A stretch of 64,000 bases of DNA from the NCBI GenBank assembly GCA_026419785.1, contig JAODTK010002643.1, forward strand, positions 62,001-126,000, given 5' to 3'. How positions within the stretch are numbered: the first letter of the stretch is position 1; each line of letters opens with the position of its first letter. The position numbers were made by a program, and so were the translations under genes. This DNA is from Sclerodactyla briareus. Its lineage: Eukaryota > Echinodermata > Holothuroidea > Dendrochirotida > Sclerodactylidae. Positions 47,368-58,304 of this stretch are shown here, in pieces. The notes below the pieces were generated by a model, which was not told the DNA's origin, ran no database searches, and saw nothing but the letters and a program-made list of their open reading frames with translations.

Positions 47368-47584
47368 GTTCGGTACTCAACAACGGTACCGATCGTTTCA
47401 TCGTCTATAAGAACGATCAGCTTTTCACCCCGTCAATGCCGTCCAAAGAATATTCCGAAGAGGAGAGAGAGGATATTTCGGAGATAATAGCCAGTCACGT
47501 CATCTCGGCTAGAGTCGAGAAACAGAGTAATCCGATGCACCACCTCTGAAGTCACCGATCGTCGCAAAGTTCCTCTTAGATATG
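47368..47584 (+). CDS. GAIN subdomain B exon
   Basis: Acceptor 'cccttccag'. Reading in phase with the previous exon gives GSVLNNGTDRFIVYKNDQLF, TPSMPSKEYSEEEREDISEI and IASHVISARVEK, then after one shift near 47548 LKSPIVAKFLLDM to the donor 'tatg|gtgaat'. 'xxVISAxV...LxxPVxxxF' is the conserved GAIN beta-strand pattern before GPS. The stretch is well preserved over ~55 codons without a stop. Confidence 0.8.
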
Positions 47585-48076
47585 GTGAATAATCTCGTCC
47601 AAATTTGAAGCTGAAACGCAAAACAACCGTGATGAGTTGTCGTAAAATCTCGAGGATTGACATCTCGCTAAATTTTCGCTAAAGGTTCCGAAATTGTTGT
47701 TTGTATGATTGTTTTGTTTCTTCGTTTTGTCGTTTGCCTCGATTCTATGGATATACTTTGAATAGTGAAAACTCTTTATTGAAAGAAGAGAAAACGTATG
47801 GCTTTGCTTAATCGAAAATGCAGTTGAAAGCGTTCAATGCCCACCACGTAGAAATGGACAATTCATCGATCAAAAATTTTGTTGTCGGTCCAAGGGGGTA
47901 GGGTGCTGTTCGCTGTGTCAGGATATGAGACCCTTCCCTTCCCCTCTGCCCCTCCTGTTGGTTACCCCTTTCGCCAACAGAGGCGTGTATATACCCTGTA
48001 TTCGTGAACATCTATCTGTGACATATATGCAACATCTATGCGTGAATAATCGCAATTTTGGTCTCCCTTCTTAAAG

Positions 48077-48234
48077 GGTCTAAATGAGTCTACCACCGAG
48101 CACTGCGTCTTGTGGGACTATGATGAGAAGACACGCGAAGGATTCTGTACTGAGGACGGTTGTCGATGGTAGAGGATGGATCCAACTATACCGTGTGTGA
48201 ATGCCAGAGATTTGCGAGTTTTGCTGTTCTCGTG
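48077..48234 (+). CDS. GPS (GPCR proteolysis site) exon
   Basis: GLNESTTEHCVLWDYDEKTR continues to FCTEDGC, then one frame over MVEDGSNYTVCECQRFASFA with VLV at donor 'cgtg|gtgagg'. This is the GPS module: CVxWD, a WSxxGC-equivalent (Trp replaced by Cys here), and TxCxCxxxxxFAVL. The usual cleavage triad H-L/S-T/S is replaced by Q-R-F ahead of ASFAVL, so autoproteolysis may be lost. One single-base shift lies at about 48165. Confidence 0.85.
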
Positions 48235-48793
48235 GTGAGGCCTAGTTACGCAAGTTACACGATTTTATGAAACAGGTTGCACTATATTTCTCCCTTCTTT
48301 CAAAATGAAGAATAACGGTCTTACCGGGAATGATTTTGGGGATCATTCTGATAACAAAATTTAACATGAAGATCACTTTGATAAATGATTCAAATTGGGT
48401 AGATTTTTTTTCGACCTAAATCGACATAAGTTTCACGATATGACTTTCTTCTGGGGTCATGGATGACCTTTCATTTCAAAGTAATTCGTATGCATTCGGC
48501 TACAGTAAGACTCGCTCATAAATGCTTAGCAATATTGATACCTTTCTCCCTGGACTCAGATTAGGCGCTTGTTTAACGTTGTTATCCATCCGAAGTAATA
48601 ACTTTTGCTCATATTTCTCCATTCAGTTTCCTCCAAGGACAGTATATTAAATGAGATGCGAACCAGCATTTCAGCTTAGAAATCTAACATAATCAGGAAA
48701 ATTGTAGTTGGTTTCTGTGGTATGGGAAAGTCAAAATAAACTGGTTTTCTTCGATTTTTCAATGAATTGATGTTTTTCCCCACTCTTGAACAG

Positions 48794-48894
48794 AGTGTTG
48801 ATTAACGGCGTATCGTGCGCTATACATCACTGTTGTGGATCGATTATTCTGGAATATGCCTCGTCCTGTGTCTCATCACTTTCGTCTCTTTAAA
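48794..48894 (+). CDS. TM1 exon of the receptor
   Basis: Acceptor 'cttgaacag' is followed by VLINGVS, and one frame over RYTSLLWIDYSGICLVLCLI with TFVSLK at donor 'taaa|gtaaag'. A hydrophobic helix with 'YxGxxLxLxxLxxTxxxFxxLK' is the adhesion-GPCR TM1 pattern, ending at the usual intron after TM1. A single-base shift lies at about 48816. Confidence 0.8.
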
Positions 48895-48899
48895 GTAAA

Positions 48900-49010
48900 G
48901 TGTGTGATGTATGTATGTATGATGTATGTATGTATGTTATGTATGATGTATGTATGTATGTATGATGTATGTATGTATGTATGTATTGTGTGTCCTGTAC
49001 CGACTTGTGA
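48900..49010. repeat. (TATG)n microsatellite, 5' side of a GC-rich intron patch
   Basis: GTATG/ATGT tetranucleotide array in the TM1-TM2 intron. It mirrors the array at 49612-49775. Confidence 0.9.
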
Positions 49011-49560
49011 AAGCATGTTGCTTCGGGAGTGCCTGTACGATGACGACTACCTCACCGCGTACGTGGGAGGACGGTCCCAACCTCCTTTGGTTGAACGTTG
49101 ACATCGAATCTTAGCAGGAGGCTTCCGCGAACATCTCCGTTAAGGGGCTGTGCCGTCACGCCCCGCTGCCTATTGGGTGGCCGACCCCTGCAGGGCGCAC
49201 GTGCTGCAGGCGCGCTCGGTGTGCCAACCACCCGTGTGCGATTACAAGAACCGACTGGTACCCGTTAGCGCTTCGAACGTGCGTATGCCTGTACTAACTC
49301 TGTGTAAGCTGGCTGCTTTAGGAGCGCCTGTACGCGCGACGACTACCTTAGCGCCTAGCGCGATATGCCTACTCCGACCTCCTCTCGGTCGCCGGTGAAC
49401 ATCGAAACTTAGCGGTATGCTTCCGCGAACATCTCTAATAAGATCTGTCCCGCCACGCCCCGCTGCGCCTGGGTTGCCAACCCCCTCGGGGCACACGTGC
49501 TGCAGGCGCGCCGCAGGCGCGCTCGGGCTGCCGGTTTCCCTTAGCTAAAACTATGTCCTG
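49010..49560 (+). repeat. GC-rich ~300-bp tandem duplication inside the intron
   Basis: 'cgtgctgcaggcgcgctcgg', 'cttccgcgaacatctc' and 'cacgccccgctg' occur at about 49200, 49125 and 49160 and again about 300 bp later (49496, 49420, 49455). The patch is far richer in C+G than its surroundings and sits between two TATG arrays. A short extra 'gcaggcgcgcc' doubling lies near 49502. No domain is encoded; open frames are by-products of high GC. Confidence 0.7.
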
Positions 49561-49611
49561 TGGTACCCCTTAGAGTTCGGAACGGCGTATTCTGTATTTT
49601 TGCATGTTATG

Positions 49612-49775
49612 ACGATGTATGTATGTATGTATTTATGTTTGTATGTATGTATGTACGTATGTATGTATGGAGTATGTAAGAGTATGTATATGATGTATGT
49701 ATGTATGTATGTATGTAGTATGTATGTATGTATGTAATGTATGTATGTATGTTGTATGTATGTATGTATGTATCC
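49612..49775. repeat. (TATG)n microsatellite, 3' side
   Basis: Interrupted GTATGTAT array just upstream of the TM2-3 exon. Confidence 0.9.
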
Positions 49776-49822
49776 AACCTATACCTACGCTACCTGTGCG
49801 CTGAAACTTTTGACGTTTTCAG

Positions 49823-50087
49823 ATCACTACGATTCCAAACAGCCCTACACACATCCACATCAATCTCTGTGCCTCCTTGCTGGGATTCTACTTAGCCTTC
49901 ATGCTTGGTATTCCGGCAGCTAGGGATTCAAGGTTCTGCAGAGCAGCCTCCGCCGCTACTCATTTCTTCAGCTTGGCGACTGTTGCGTGGATGACGGCGG
50001 AAGCGGTCAACATGTATTTCCTTTTCGTTAAGATGGAACGACGTGGCATCAAGTACTTCATTCCTATCGCGTCCCTCCTGACATATG
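49823..50087 (+). CDS. TM2-TM3 exon of the receptor
   Basis: Acceptor 'acgttttcag' and donor 'tatg|gtgagt'. It reads without interruption: ITTIPNSPTHIHINLCASLL (ICL1-TM2), GFYLAFMLGIPAA, then CRAASAATHFFSLATVAWMT and AEAVNMYFLFVKME (TM3), and a start of TM4 (YFIPIASLLTYG). 'HINLxxSLL', the Cys at the start of TM3 and 'WMxxEAVxMYxxxV' are diagnostic for the adhesion family. The clean 88-codon frame contrasts with the other exons. Confidence 0.95.
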
Positions 50088-50648
50088 GTGAGTTGCTGAA
50101 AATATATCGGGGGGATTATCCTTTTTTCATAAATCCCCGCCTGTATCCATTCTTATTTATTCAGCATCGCATGTAAGTTGTGATAGCGCAGTGTCGCCTG
50201 TTAGTAACTTCGGTTTCATTTGGCCAATTCGGCGATTTCATACATAACCGTGGTGTTGCGAATCTCCTCACAAAGTAGGCTGTGATCAAATCCAAAATAA
50301 AACGAAAAAACTGTTATAGCAAAACTCGAGTAGAACGCACATTAATTACCCCCCGATGCATTACCCTACGGACACTCATATTGCGACAATTTCATATTCC
50401 TGTAGATTCATATGCACATGAAGTGATAACATTTTCAGTGGCTTAACGCCTACCCTTCATGCCAACCGTATTGTTCGTAAAAGTCAAGCTAGTTACCAAA
50501 ATTCATTTTGATCGGATATTTTGAGTGACATACTGACAGAAATTTTCTGCTTCGGCCAATGGTGGATGGAATGGTGAATGTGACAGTAAATTGTTACAAT
50601 ATGTAGACAGAGCAATGATTCTCTGTTTTTCTCGTTGACTCTCAACAG

Positions 50649-50719
50649 GTCTGTCTGCAGTTTGCGTTGCCCTGACTATTTCTCTTCGACAAGAAAACAC
50701 AGTTCGAACGTGCATCGTA
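50649..50719 (+). CDS. TM4 exon of the receptor
   Basis: Acceptor 'actctcaacag' and donor 'cgta|gtaagt'. In phase with the previous exon it reads GLSAVCVALTISLRQENTVR then TCIV. 'GxPxxxVxxT'-type TM4 followed by a polar ECL2 beginning is as expected, although the Pro of the usual GxP is Ser-Ala here. Confidence 0.85.
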
Positions 50720-50983
50720 GTAAGTTTGGTATTCTTATTTCTACCTATTTCCAATATTGTTGTCGTTGTCAGAACATAATATGATGTATATATATAATAT
50801 GAGTATTTATCAATTTATCATCAATTATTAACATATGACAAATTGATTAACGGAAAAGTCATACTAAAGACTGCACGACTAGAGCTTGCTACCGTTGTGC
50901 GTAATGCTCCAATGAGGCATCCTCACATTTATGATATGCCATATGAACTGTGACGACTGTTGCGCACTGTCTTCTCTTCACAG

Positions 50984-51463
50984 TTGCTTCATCCAACCGG
51001 GTAACGCCTTTTACTTCGGATTTCTGGCGGACGGAAGTGGCGGCGCTCTTCGTGTTCAACTTTTTCATCTTCGTCTGGGTGATCAGGAAGATGTTGTGCC
51101 GTCCGCTGATAGTATCCAAGACCAAGAAGAGCCACCGGAGGAAGGAGATCATCACGCGGGTTAGACATGGCATACTCTTCTGGTTCGTACTCGGGCTCTC
51201 GTGGTTCTTCGGCTTTCTTCGGCGATCACCGTAGACAGCTCGACCTTCGTATTCGACTATCTCTACTGTCTGTTCACGTCCCTCCAGGGGCTCATGATGT
51301 TTCTGCTCCTGTGCGTCGCTAACCTGAGTTTAGAAAGGTCTTCCACCCGCTCTCCAAGGGAGATACCTCTCAGACAGACAGCTCAAATCTCACTGCGTCG
51401 AGATCAACTGCGCGACGCACGCGTGCGAGTCAATCTAAAAGTAGTGACAATTCGCAAGAGTGA
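50984..51463 (+). CDS. TM5-TM7 and C-tail exon of the receptor
   Basis: Acceptor 'tcttcacag'. CFIQPGNAFYFGFLA (ECL2 Cys, disulfide partner of TM3) changes frame near 51030 to VAALFVFNFFIFVWVIRKM (TM5), a basic loop, then HGILFWFVLGLSWFFGFL (TM6, family LGLxWxFG motif). After a shift near 51218 come AITVDSSTFVFDYLYCLFTS and LQGLMMFLLLC (TM7, SLQGxxxFxxxC). A last shift near 51332 opens the tail RKVFHPLSKGDTSQTDSS to DNSQE and a TGA at 51461. The tail is Ser/Thr-rich, a likely phosphorylation region. Three single-base shifts in otherwise intact membrane helices. Confidence 0.9.
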
Positions 51464-51654
51464 GAGGCAGCCTCATAAGTTCAATCTCACTCGCTTCGAA
51501 TCTTTCTTATTTTTCAGTTTTCAATATGATATACTCAGAGAGATTACAGATGGTGTCGAATACGAATCCTTCTGATTGGTCAATTGAACGAATTTATCTG
51601 ACATGGTAACCAGCTCCATTTTCGGGTCAGCCTCTCGGGATCTTTCCGCGAGAA

Positions 51655-51890
51655 TTGTTGGTAAAAATGCTCCTGTATTCGAGTATCTTCACTATTCGAT
51701 CACCTTCCTACAACTGTACAAGGACCGATGATGTCTTGCCCATGTGCTTCGACGATACACGGGTTACGAATAATCCTCATGGGGCTTCCCAAAAATGGCA
51801 CCTTCCAAACCCCACTCCCACAACAAGACCCCACTCCCACAACAAATGTAACTGAGAGTCCGATCAAAAGTATTGACAGTTCTCAAGTAT
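51655..51890 (+). other. Possible second C-tail-like block downstream of the stop
   Basis: A further open stretch ends ESPIKSIDSSQV plus stop at about 51888, resembling the ASQSKSSDNSQE end of the receptor tail (51425-51460). The DNA 'atcaaaagtattgacagttc' is similar to 'tctaaaagtagtgacaattc'. It may be an alternative last exon or a local duplication in the 3' UTR. Confidence 0.3.
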
Positions 51891-51899
51891 GAGAACTGA

Positions 51900-52927
51900 C
51901 CCACAAGTTTTTCTATTTCGGTTCTCTGTTTCCTTACCTCACCTGGAAAGGTAACAATTTTCCTAATTAGGTTTTCAACATTCTAACTGTTCTAACTTCT
52001 CATTCCTCATTCTTAAGATCACCCTCCAGCCGTCGATTGTATTATTCCGTTTGATCCACCATGTTGTCCATAGGGTATTCATTTTCTTTGACTTCGACTC
52101 CCTAAAAATGAGAGAGGGGTCCTAATTATCAACAAATGAACGAGCAACGTGATCTCGTGGGTTGGACTTCAGCTCTTACGCAGAGCAGAAGTCCGTGTAG
52201 AGCCGTGTTGTTACATCCCAACAGCGCCCTCATTACCGAAGTGTTATAGTGACATGTGATTTGGACGACATGATTCGCATTTTTCATAATATTAGAATAT
52301 ATTCTGTTTGACAGCCCCCTCTATTTCGAGCTTCACAATAATTAGCCCAAGTTCGCTCCGTGATGTTACACTTCTCGCCTAGATTGTGTTTCTGCCAGAC
52401 GCAATCGATTGTATTTCCGAATTATTATGTTGTTCCTGTGCTTCCGTAATGGATGGGCGACTTTCGAGTTTATTATCAGCGTATTCTTGAACAGAGTAAC
52501 ACTAACTGAAGATGTTCAGAATCTTGCACTATTACATACTACCATTACTATGAAGCAACAAAAGTATGCGTCGCGCATGGTTGTTGGTAGAAGAAATTGG
52601 CAGATAGAGAGTTAACCAATATTACTGAATGTATTTCAGATGTTTACAACTCACTGGCGGCCTCCTCACTTTGGAGTTCGTGGTCTCTGACGGGACTTTG
52701 AACAGGACCAACAATACGCATTCTTATGTCTCTCCAGTTAATATAATAGCGCCATGGTTGGACCTCTGACAAAACCTGTGTCTCGGGGAGTTGTTGCTCT
52801 CCCGCCTCCCGTCCTATGTGAAGCATTGAATAGCCTATTGGCATGCAGTTTCGATCGAAGGTTGGAGAGCCTGACGGGAGTTAGGGTCCCTTGGCAACTT
52901 GGAGCCTCTTGCATGAATTCTTTATCA
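51900..52927. other. Downstream flank without a recognisable gene
   Basis: Likely 3' UTR/intergenic DNA of the receptor gene. Short frames at 52409-52615 (+), 52644-52844 (-) and 52754-52945 (+) have no domain. Confidence 0.4.
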
Positions 52928-55020
52928 CACAGTAATCGCCTCTGACTCTTACTTTCGAATTTCTTATAACATTGTTTAGGAATACTGTTATTTTCTAAAT
53001 GCGTTATTATCGTGTTATTTTTTATACTCGAATAATAGTAAAGAATGTTTCTATTTGATTAATACTTCACTGATGGGGATATTCGCAAAGGATTGTGTCA
53101 ATGTCATGCGAATATGTTCTTCTTTGTATTGAACTTATAACCCATTTAATTTGGTGAACGTTGTGTCCCTCAGCGTATGCTAGACAATCATTTCCACACC
53201 GATAGGCTAATGAGCAGCTAACCACCGAACGGATACACTTATTCGGTCTCCTATCAGATTTCAGAGGACTGGTGCACGTTATTCTTCTGTTACCGCCAGA
53301 TTCAATTTCTTCAATTTCTCAGTTATTGAATAGACGGGAGTGTTAGGGTGGAGAGAACGGCTGTGGTGCTGGCTTGTTTCGTTTTGATAGTGTTGGTCAC
53401 GGAATGGTCGTATCTATCTGAAGTTGTAAAGTTCTGATATTGCACAGTCATTATATGTACATAATAGGTATTTGAATACAGCACAGTAATCGCCTCTGAC
53501 CCTTACTTTCGAATTTCTTATAACATTGTTTAGGAATACTGTTACTTTTCCAAATTACGTTTTTGTCGTGTTCTCACGATACTCGAATAATAGTAAAGAA
53601 TGTTCTATTTGATTAATACTTCACTGATGGGTATATTGTCAAGAGTCAATGTCATGCGAATATGTTCTTCTTTGTATTGAACTTATAACCCATTTAATTT
53701 GGTGAACGTTGTGTCCCTCAGCGTATGCTAGACAATCATTTCCACACCGATAGGCTAATGAGCAGCTAACCACCGAATACGATACACTTATTCGGTCTCC
53801 TATCAGATTTCAGAGGACTGGTGCACGTTATTCTTCTGTTACCGCCAGATTCAATTTCTTCAATTTCTCAGTTATTGAATAGACGGGAGTGTTAGGGTGG
53901 AGAGAACGATGTTTGCGTCTTGTTTCGTTTTGATAGTGTTGGTCACGGAATGGTCGTATCTATCTGAAGTTGTAAAGTTCTGATATTGCACAGTCATTAT
54001 ATGTACATAATAGGTATTTGAATACAGCACAGTAATCGCCTCTGACCCTTACTTTCGAATTTCTTATAACATTGTTTAGGAATACTGTTATTTTCTAAAT
54101 TGCGTTATTATCGTGTTATTTTTTATACTCGAATAATAGTAAAGAATGTTCTATTTGATTAATACTTCACTGATGGGTATATTGTCAAGAGTCAATGTCA
54201 TGCGAATATGTTCTTCTTTGTATTGAACTTATAACCCATTTAATTTGGTGAACGTTGTGTCCCTCAGCGTATGCTAGACAATCATTTCCACACCGATAGG
54301 CTAATGAGCAGCTAACCACGAACGATACACTTATTCGGTCTCCTATCAGATTTCAGAGGACTGGTGCACGTTATTCTTCTGTTACCGCCAGATTCAATTT
54401 CTTCAATTTCTCAGTTATTGAATAGACGGGAGTGTTAGGGTGGAGAGGAGAACGAGTTTGCGTCTTTGTTTCGTTTTGATAGTGTTGGTCACGGAATGGT
54501 CGTATCTATCTGAAGTTGTAAAGTTCTGATATTGCACAGTCATTATATGTACATAATAGGTATTTGAATACAGCACAGTAATCGCCTCTGACCCTTACTT
54601 TCGAATTTCCTATAACATTTTTTTACGAATACTGTTACTTTTCCCAAATTACGTTTTTGTCGTGTTCTCACGATACTCGAATAATAGTGAAGAGTGTTGA
54701 TATTCAAATAATACTTCACAGATGGGTATATTGTCACGTGGTTATGCCCACACAAATATGTTCTTCTTTATATTGCACATATATAACCACATTTAATTTT
54801 AAGTGAACGTTGTGTATATGCTAGACTATCATTTCCACGCCGACAGGCCAATGGGCAGCTAACCACAAAACGATACGCTCAGTCGGTATCCTGGCATATT
54901 TCAGCGGAGGACTGATGCACATTATTTCTTCTGGTTACCGCCCTCCCTAATGGTGTTCCTTCAATTCCTCAGATGTTAAATAGACGGGTATACTAGGTTG
55001 TACAGAATCATTTTGTTCCT
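52928..55020 (+). repeat. ~546-bp tandem satellite, about 3.8 units
   Basis: 'cacagtaatcgcctctgac' (with one base change in the first unit) occurs at 52928, 53482, 54028 and 54574, giving periods of 554, 546 and 546 bp. The first three units are nearly identical. The fourth diverges progressively and fades by about 55020. Internal landmarks repeat in each, such as 'gaacgttgtgtccctcagcg' and 'cggaatggtcgtatctatct'. No unit encodes a conserved frame. Confidence 0.95.
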
Positions 55021-55760
55021 TATTGGGGGATGCCTGGGATGTATGAGAACGCGAATCGTAGGCTGCCGTGCATCTATAGGTTAGGGTAGCTGCATTGTGT
55101 TAGCCTACATATTGCAGTTGGGGTTGTCAGCTAATAGTCAATATTTTTTGTAATAACATGTGAGTCCTTCTCATCCTTCTGAGTCAAGAGTTAATCGAAC
55201 CAAATGCCTTGGTCAAGATTCTGCCCGGATTGCGTCGATCGTTCTGTTGACCTGATTTGGGTCAAAATTGGTTCAGAATTTGTTTGTTTTGCTCTTGTGT
55301 GGCTCTTTCTGGTTCAATATTACCCAATCTTATCCTAGGTTATAGAGAAGTAAACACGGAATGAACGTTTGTTGTTGGCAATGAATAGCCCAAAGATCCC
55401 ATGACAACACACATAAATGCTCTTAGAACCCCCTCTAGGGCTCACCCAACTACTGATTCAATTACGATGGACACAATCATTGAAAACTCTCGGATGAGCA
55501 CTGGTCACTTTCGAGAAATTCTTCCAGGATATGTCACCATATTTGAGTTTATGATAGGCAACATAATACTCGAACAAGAAAGAACAATTGGAAAAGTGAT
55601 CACAGGGACAATGACAATTTCTCGACCTCTTCGAGATACAACGCAATAGTCTCGGTATAGTGACTTCCGAGCCCCGTGGTTATAGTCTGATGCCCCCATA
55701 TTACCTGGACACCTCTGAACCCTTGCTCAGGTAGTGCTCGTGTCCACAACGAGAACACTC
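55021..55760. other. Unassigned stretch after the satellite
   Basis: An 82-codon + frame (55401-55649: HFREILPGYVTIFEFMIGNI part) is open, with overlapping minus-strand frames. There is no domain or splice evidence, so it is left unassigned. Confidence 0.35.
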
Positions 55761-57000
55761 GGAAACTAGGTCATGGCTGTTCTTGTCGAAGAAGCTATTA
55801 TGCGGAGTGTGTTCCAAAATCTCTCCGAGAGAGTTGACCACACTGCATGTCTAATTTGACCCAATTCGGCGCTACCCCGGCGGCGTTCTCGTTCCTACTT
55901 CTTTCGAAGGCGCATATCTTCGGTTCTCTTCGTACGACGCTCATCACTATTGTTGAGTGATTGTACCATACGGCGGATACCAACATATTCGATGGACTAT
56001 GAACAACATCATTCGCTTCCTCTCGATTCTCGTCTGTTTTCGAAGATGGGTCAGAGAATCCCTGAAGCTATTTTTTGAGGACGCCATGATGCCGTTACTT
56101 TAGTCAGGCTAATCTGTATGAAATATATACCAGTACAGACATATGAAACAAAGATTGTTCCATTCATATACCTCTTGGTCCTTTTCGTCAGCGTGATCAC
56201 TCACGCACCCACTCACTCACTCATGGGAACTTCCATGCCTGGGAAGCACCTTTTCTCATCCACCAGCGTGGCCGCCTCCGGGCAAAGCGATCAGCCCACC
56301 CCAACTCTCTGATGTACTTGCGAAAGCTGCGCGGACTATGAGCTACGGGGCGTGCCGGCGGTCGGCCCAAACTCACCAGCTCCTGTTCACATAGGGACAT
56401 GATGTGCTGGGGGGGCGCTCCATATAACCCCGAAAAGAGCAGTTGACGATCGCTGATCGGGCAGCTAACCATCAGCCTCCCCGCCTCCCCGAAAACCATG
56501 ACATTGGATACACGATCCTGCCATGGTCACTAAGGATGCAGCGAAGTGAGGTAGTAAAACGGGAAATCCAATCACCGTCTCAGCGCAACAGTGAGCGTCT
56601 AAACCTCACTAGAATATAACGGGACGAGAGGAAGCACAATGGAGCCGTAAACACGGAGCTTGGTTATTTCGAGTATCACACTCCCCTTTCCAGATTACAA
56701 CAACAAGCCTCATTTTCCAGTTCACCTGTCTAATCCCTTCGCCCAATCAATCCGGCATCGAAACTGACGGATTTAGTCTTCGGGATTCACTACAGACCTT
56801 CTGGAGATGACAATTGCTTCCCGTTTACCCAGTCGCCGAGTCTTCAGCAATCTCTGAGTGAGTTCATTTGTCAGGGATGTTTTCTTAATTCCCTGCACAT
56901 TGAGGTCGGGAATCTCCTGCTGATCTCCGATGAGCGGCTCTCGTTCAGCAGAAGAATCGACTTTTGCGGACTTGACTGTCTTGTCTCTCCACCAAATTCC
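55760..57000 (-). other. Cluster of coding-like minus-strand fragments, product unknown
   Basis: Three minus-strand stretches read like protein. 57000-56781 gives 77 codons without a stop (PGIWWRDKTVKSAKVDSSAE ... TRRLGKREAIVISRRSVVNP, then a stop). 56499-56221 gives 92 codons from ATG (VSCPISDRQLLFSGLYGAPP ... WADRFARRRPRWWMRKG). 56100-55800 contains SDERRTKRTEDMRLRKK and AELGQIRHAVWSTLSERFWN. High Arg/Lys/Glu content and higher GC set them apart from their surroundings. They may be exons of one gene or parts of a mobile element ORF. Confidence 0.3.
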
Positions 57001-58260
57001 AGGCAGGAATTGTCACTCCCCAAAGATTGCTCTGAGAAACACCCGATAGAACAAAACGAAAACAAAATTAATCCCACATATGGGCAACAAACTGATGTTC
57101 TGTCTTTGGGGAACGTTCATTCCGGTTATGGACCAAATCCGGGTCCAAATTTCTGTACTTCCCTCCGCTTCCCTCCGCTTGTGAAACCTGTTGGCTATTT
57201 CTTGAAAAAATAGAGATGTTTACACATTATATATTCAAGTATCTCCCTCCCCTTTCAACACATGCAATCAACCGCTGTGGAATTTTCACTGCTGACAGAT
57301 TTAGACATACGGTGATGTATTTTCTTGAAACAAATCAGCCTTGTGCGTGATACTCACTCGTCCCCTCAATCGAATACAAATACCGTCTTGCACCACTTAG
57401 TTGTTGACTTTATTTACCATAGTCATATAAATACCAAAGGACCAGCGAGGGCTTGTTATCTAATTATAGTCAGTAAAACAAATTGCAATAGGTTTTATTA
57501 ATTGCATTTCATCGTCTATAGAGTTGATAATAACGTCATATTCCAAGTAAAGACATAACCTCAAATTTTATAAACTAAATTGCAATTCAAAATTTACTGT
57601 CATTCATGGCAGTCTTCATTTTTTTATCTTCTCCACAAGCTCAAACTCAAAACAATGTTAGGAATGCTGTCTATATATATATTCTTCATTGAGTGTCGGG
57701 TCGTTATTGTTATAATAACTCATCACCAAAATCTCCGAGCCGAACTAATTACATCTCATTTCACCATTTTGCGCCACTCTTTCCAATTTCTGTGCAGTAG
57801 GATACTGTTTCATTGGTACCATTGGTACACGCGTATGAACCAGAAGTTAGGTCGCGATTCGAACTCCCTCGATGTGCAAAAATGTACGCTACAAGAATAC
57901 CCTATGGCATGTATTCGTGTCCATTGTACTTGAAATGCATTAATGACAATGTGGCTGTAAAACAAGTGCCTACGGGATAGCGCGTGGAGACAAACCCCAA
58001 CTGGTACTACTTTTCTCGACAGTCTTGACAGTACAATGACAGCCACCCTTCCGGAAAGAAATATCAAAGGCATTAGTAATGTTAAATATTTCATCTGGCA
58101 CCTCACTAGTTGAACTGAAGTTCACCTCGCGTTATTGCTTTCCGGGTTGATTTGCGTTTGCCGGGCACGAAAAAATCGAGTGGAACATTTACATTAGCGC
58201 AACCCATCGACTATTGCCGGGTGGGCATTTATTCTGGGCCAGAACAGGCTCTCGAATAGG
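57001..58260. other. Intergenic stretch without a recognisable gene
   Basis: Ordinary A+T-rich DNA. A 117-codon + frame (57580-57933) partly overlaps a minus one (57810-58106); neither shows a domain. A 'NPGP' in the frame at 57139 lacks the rest of a 2A motif. Confidence 0.45.
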
Positions 58261-58304
58261 CCAGCCTCAGTTGGACAAGGTACCAATAGCTGACACGAAC
58301 AGAC

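Larger units (their letters stand above)
34400..51463 (+). other. Adhesion G-protein-coupled receptor gene (Ig-EGF-HormR-mucin-GAIN-GPS-7TM)
   Basis: Gene-level summary of the exons listed separately. Domain order and splice sites agree on a + strand family B2 receptor: an extracellular ligand-binding array, an autoproteolytic GAIN/GPS module that would cleave itself in the ER, and a seven-helix membrane domain signalling through G proteins. The ectodomain block is duplicated, so a full transcript would carry two Ig/EGF/HormR/Thr-rich sets, unless one set is skipped or the duplication is an assembly product. Single-base frame breaks affect most exons; only the TM2-3 and TM4 exons and short ectodomain exons read cleanly. 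The true start codon and signal peptide are not identified. The function is inferred from family membership only; no ligand can be named. Confidence 0.8.

Noticed and set aside
49010-49560. A CpG island or coding exon in the GC-rich intron patch
   Set aside because: It is a tandem duplication with no domain and sits between matching microsatellites; the frames follow from high GC.
57100-57165. A second 2A-like motif (NPGP in the frame at 57139)
   Set aside because: The preceding residues are S-G-Y-G-P, lacking the D(V/I)xx part, and no finger or endonuclease follows.
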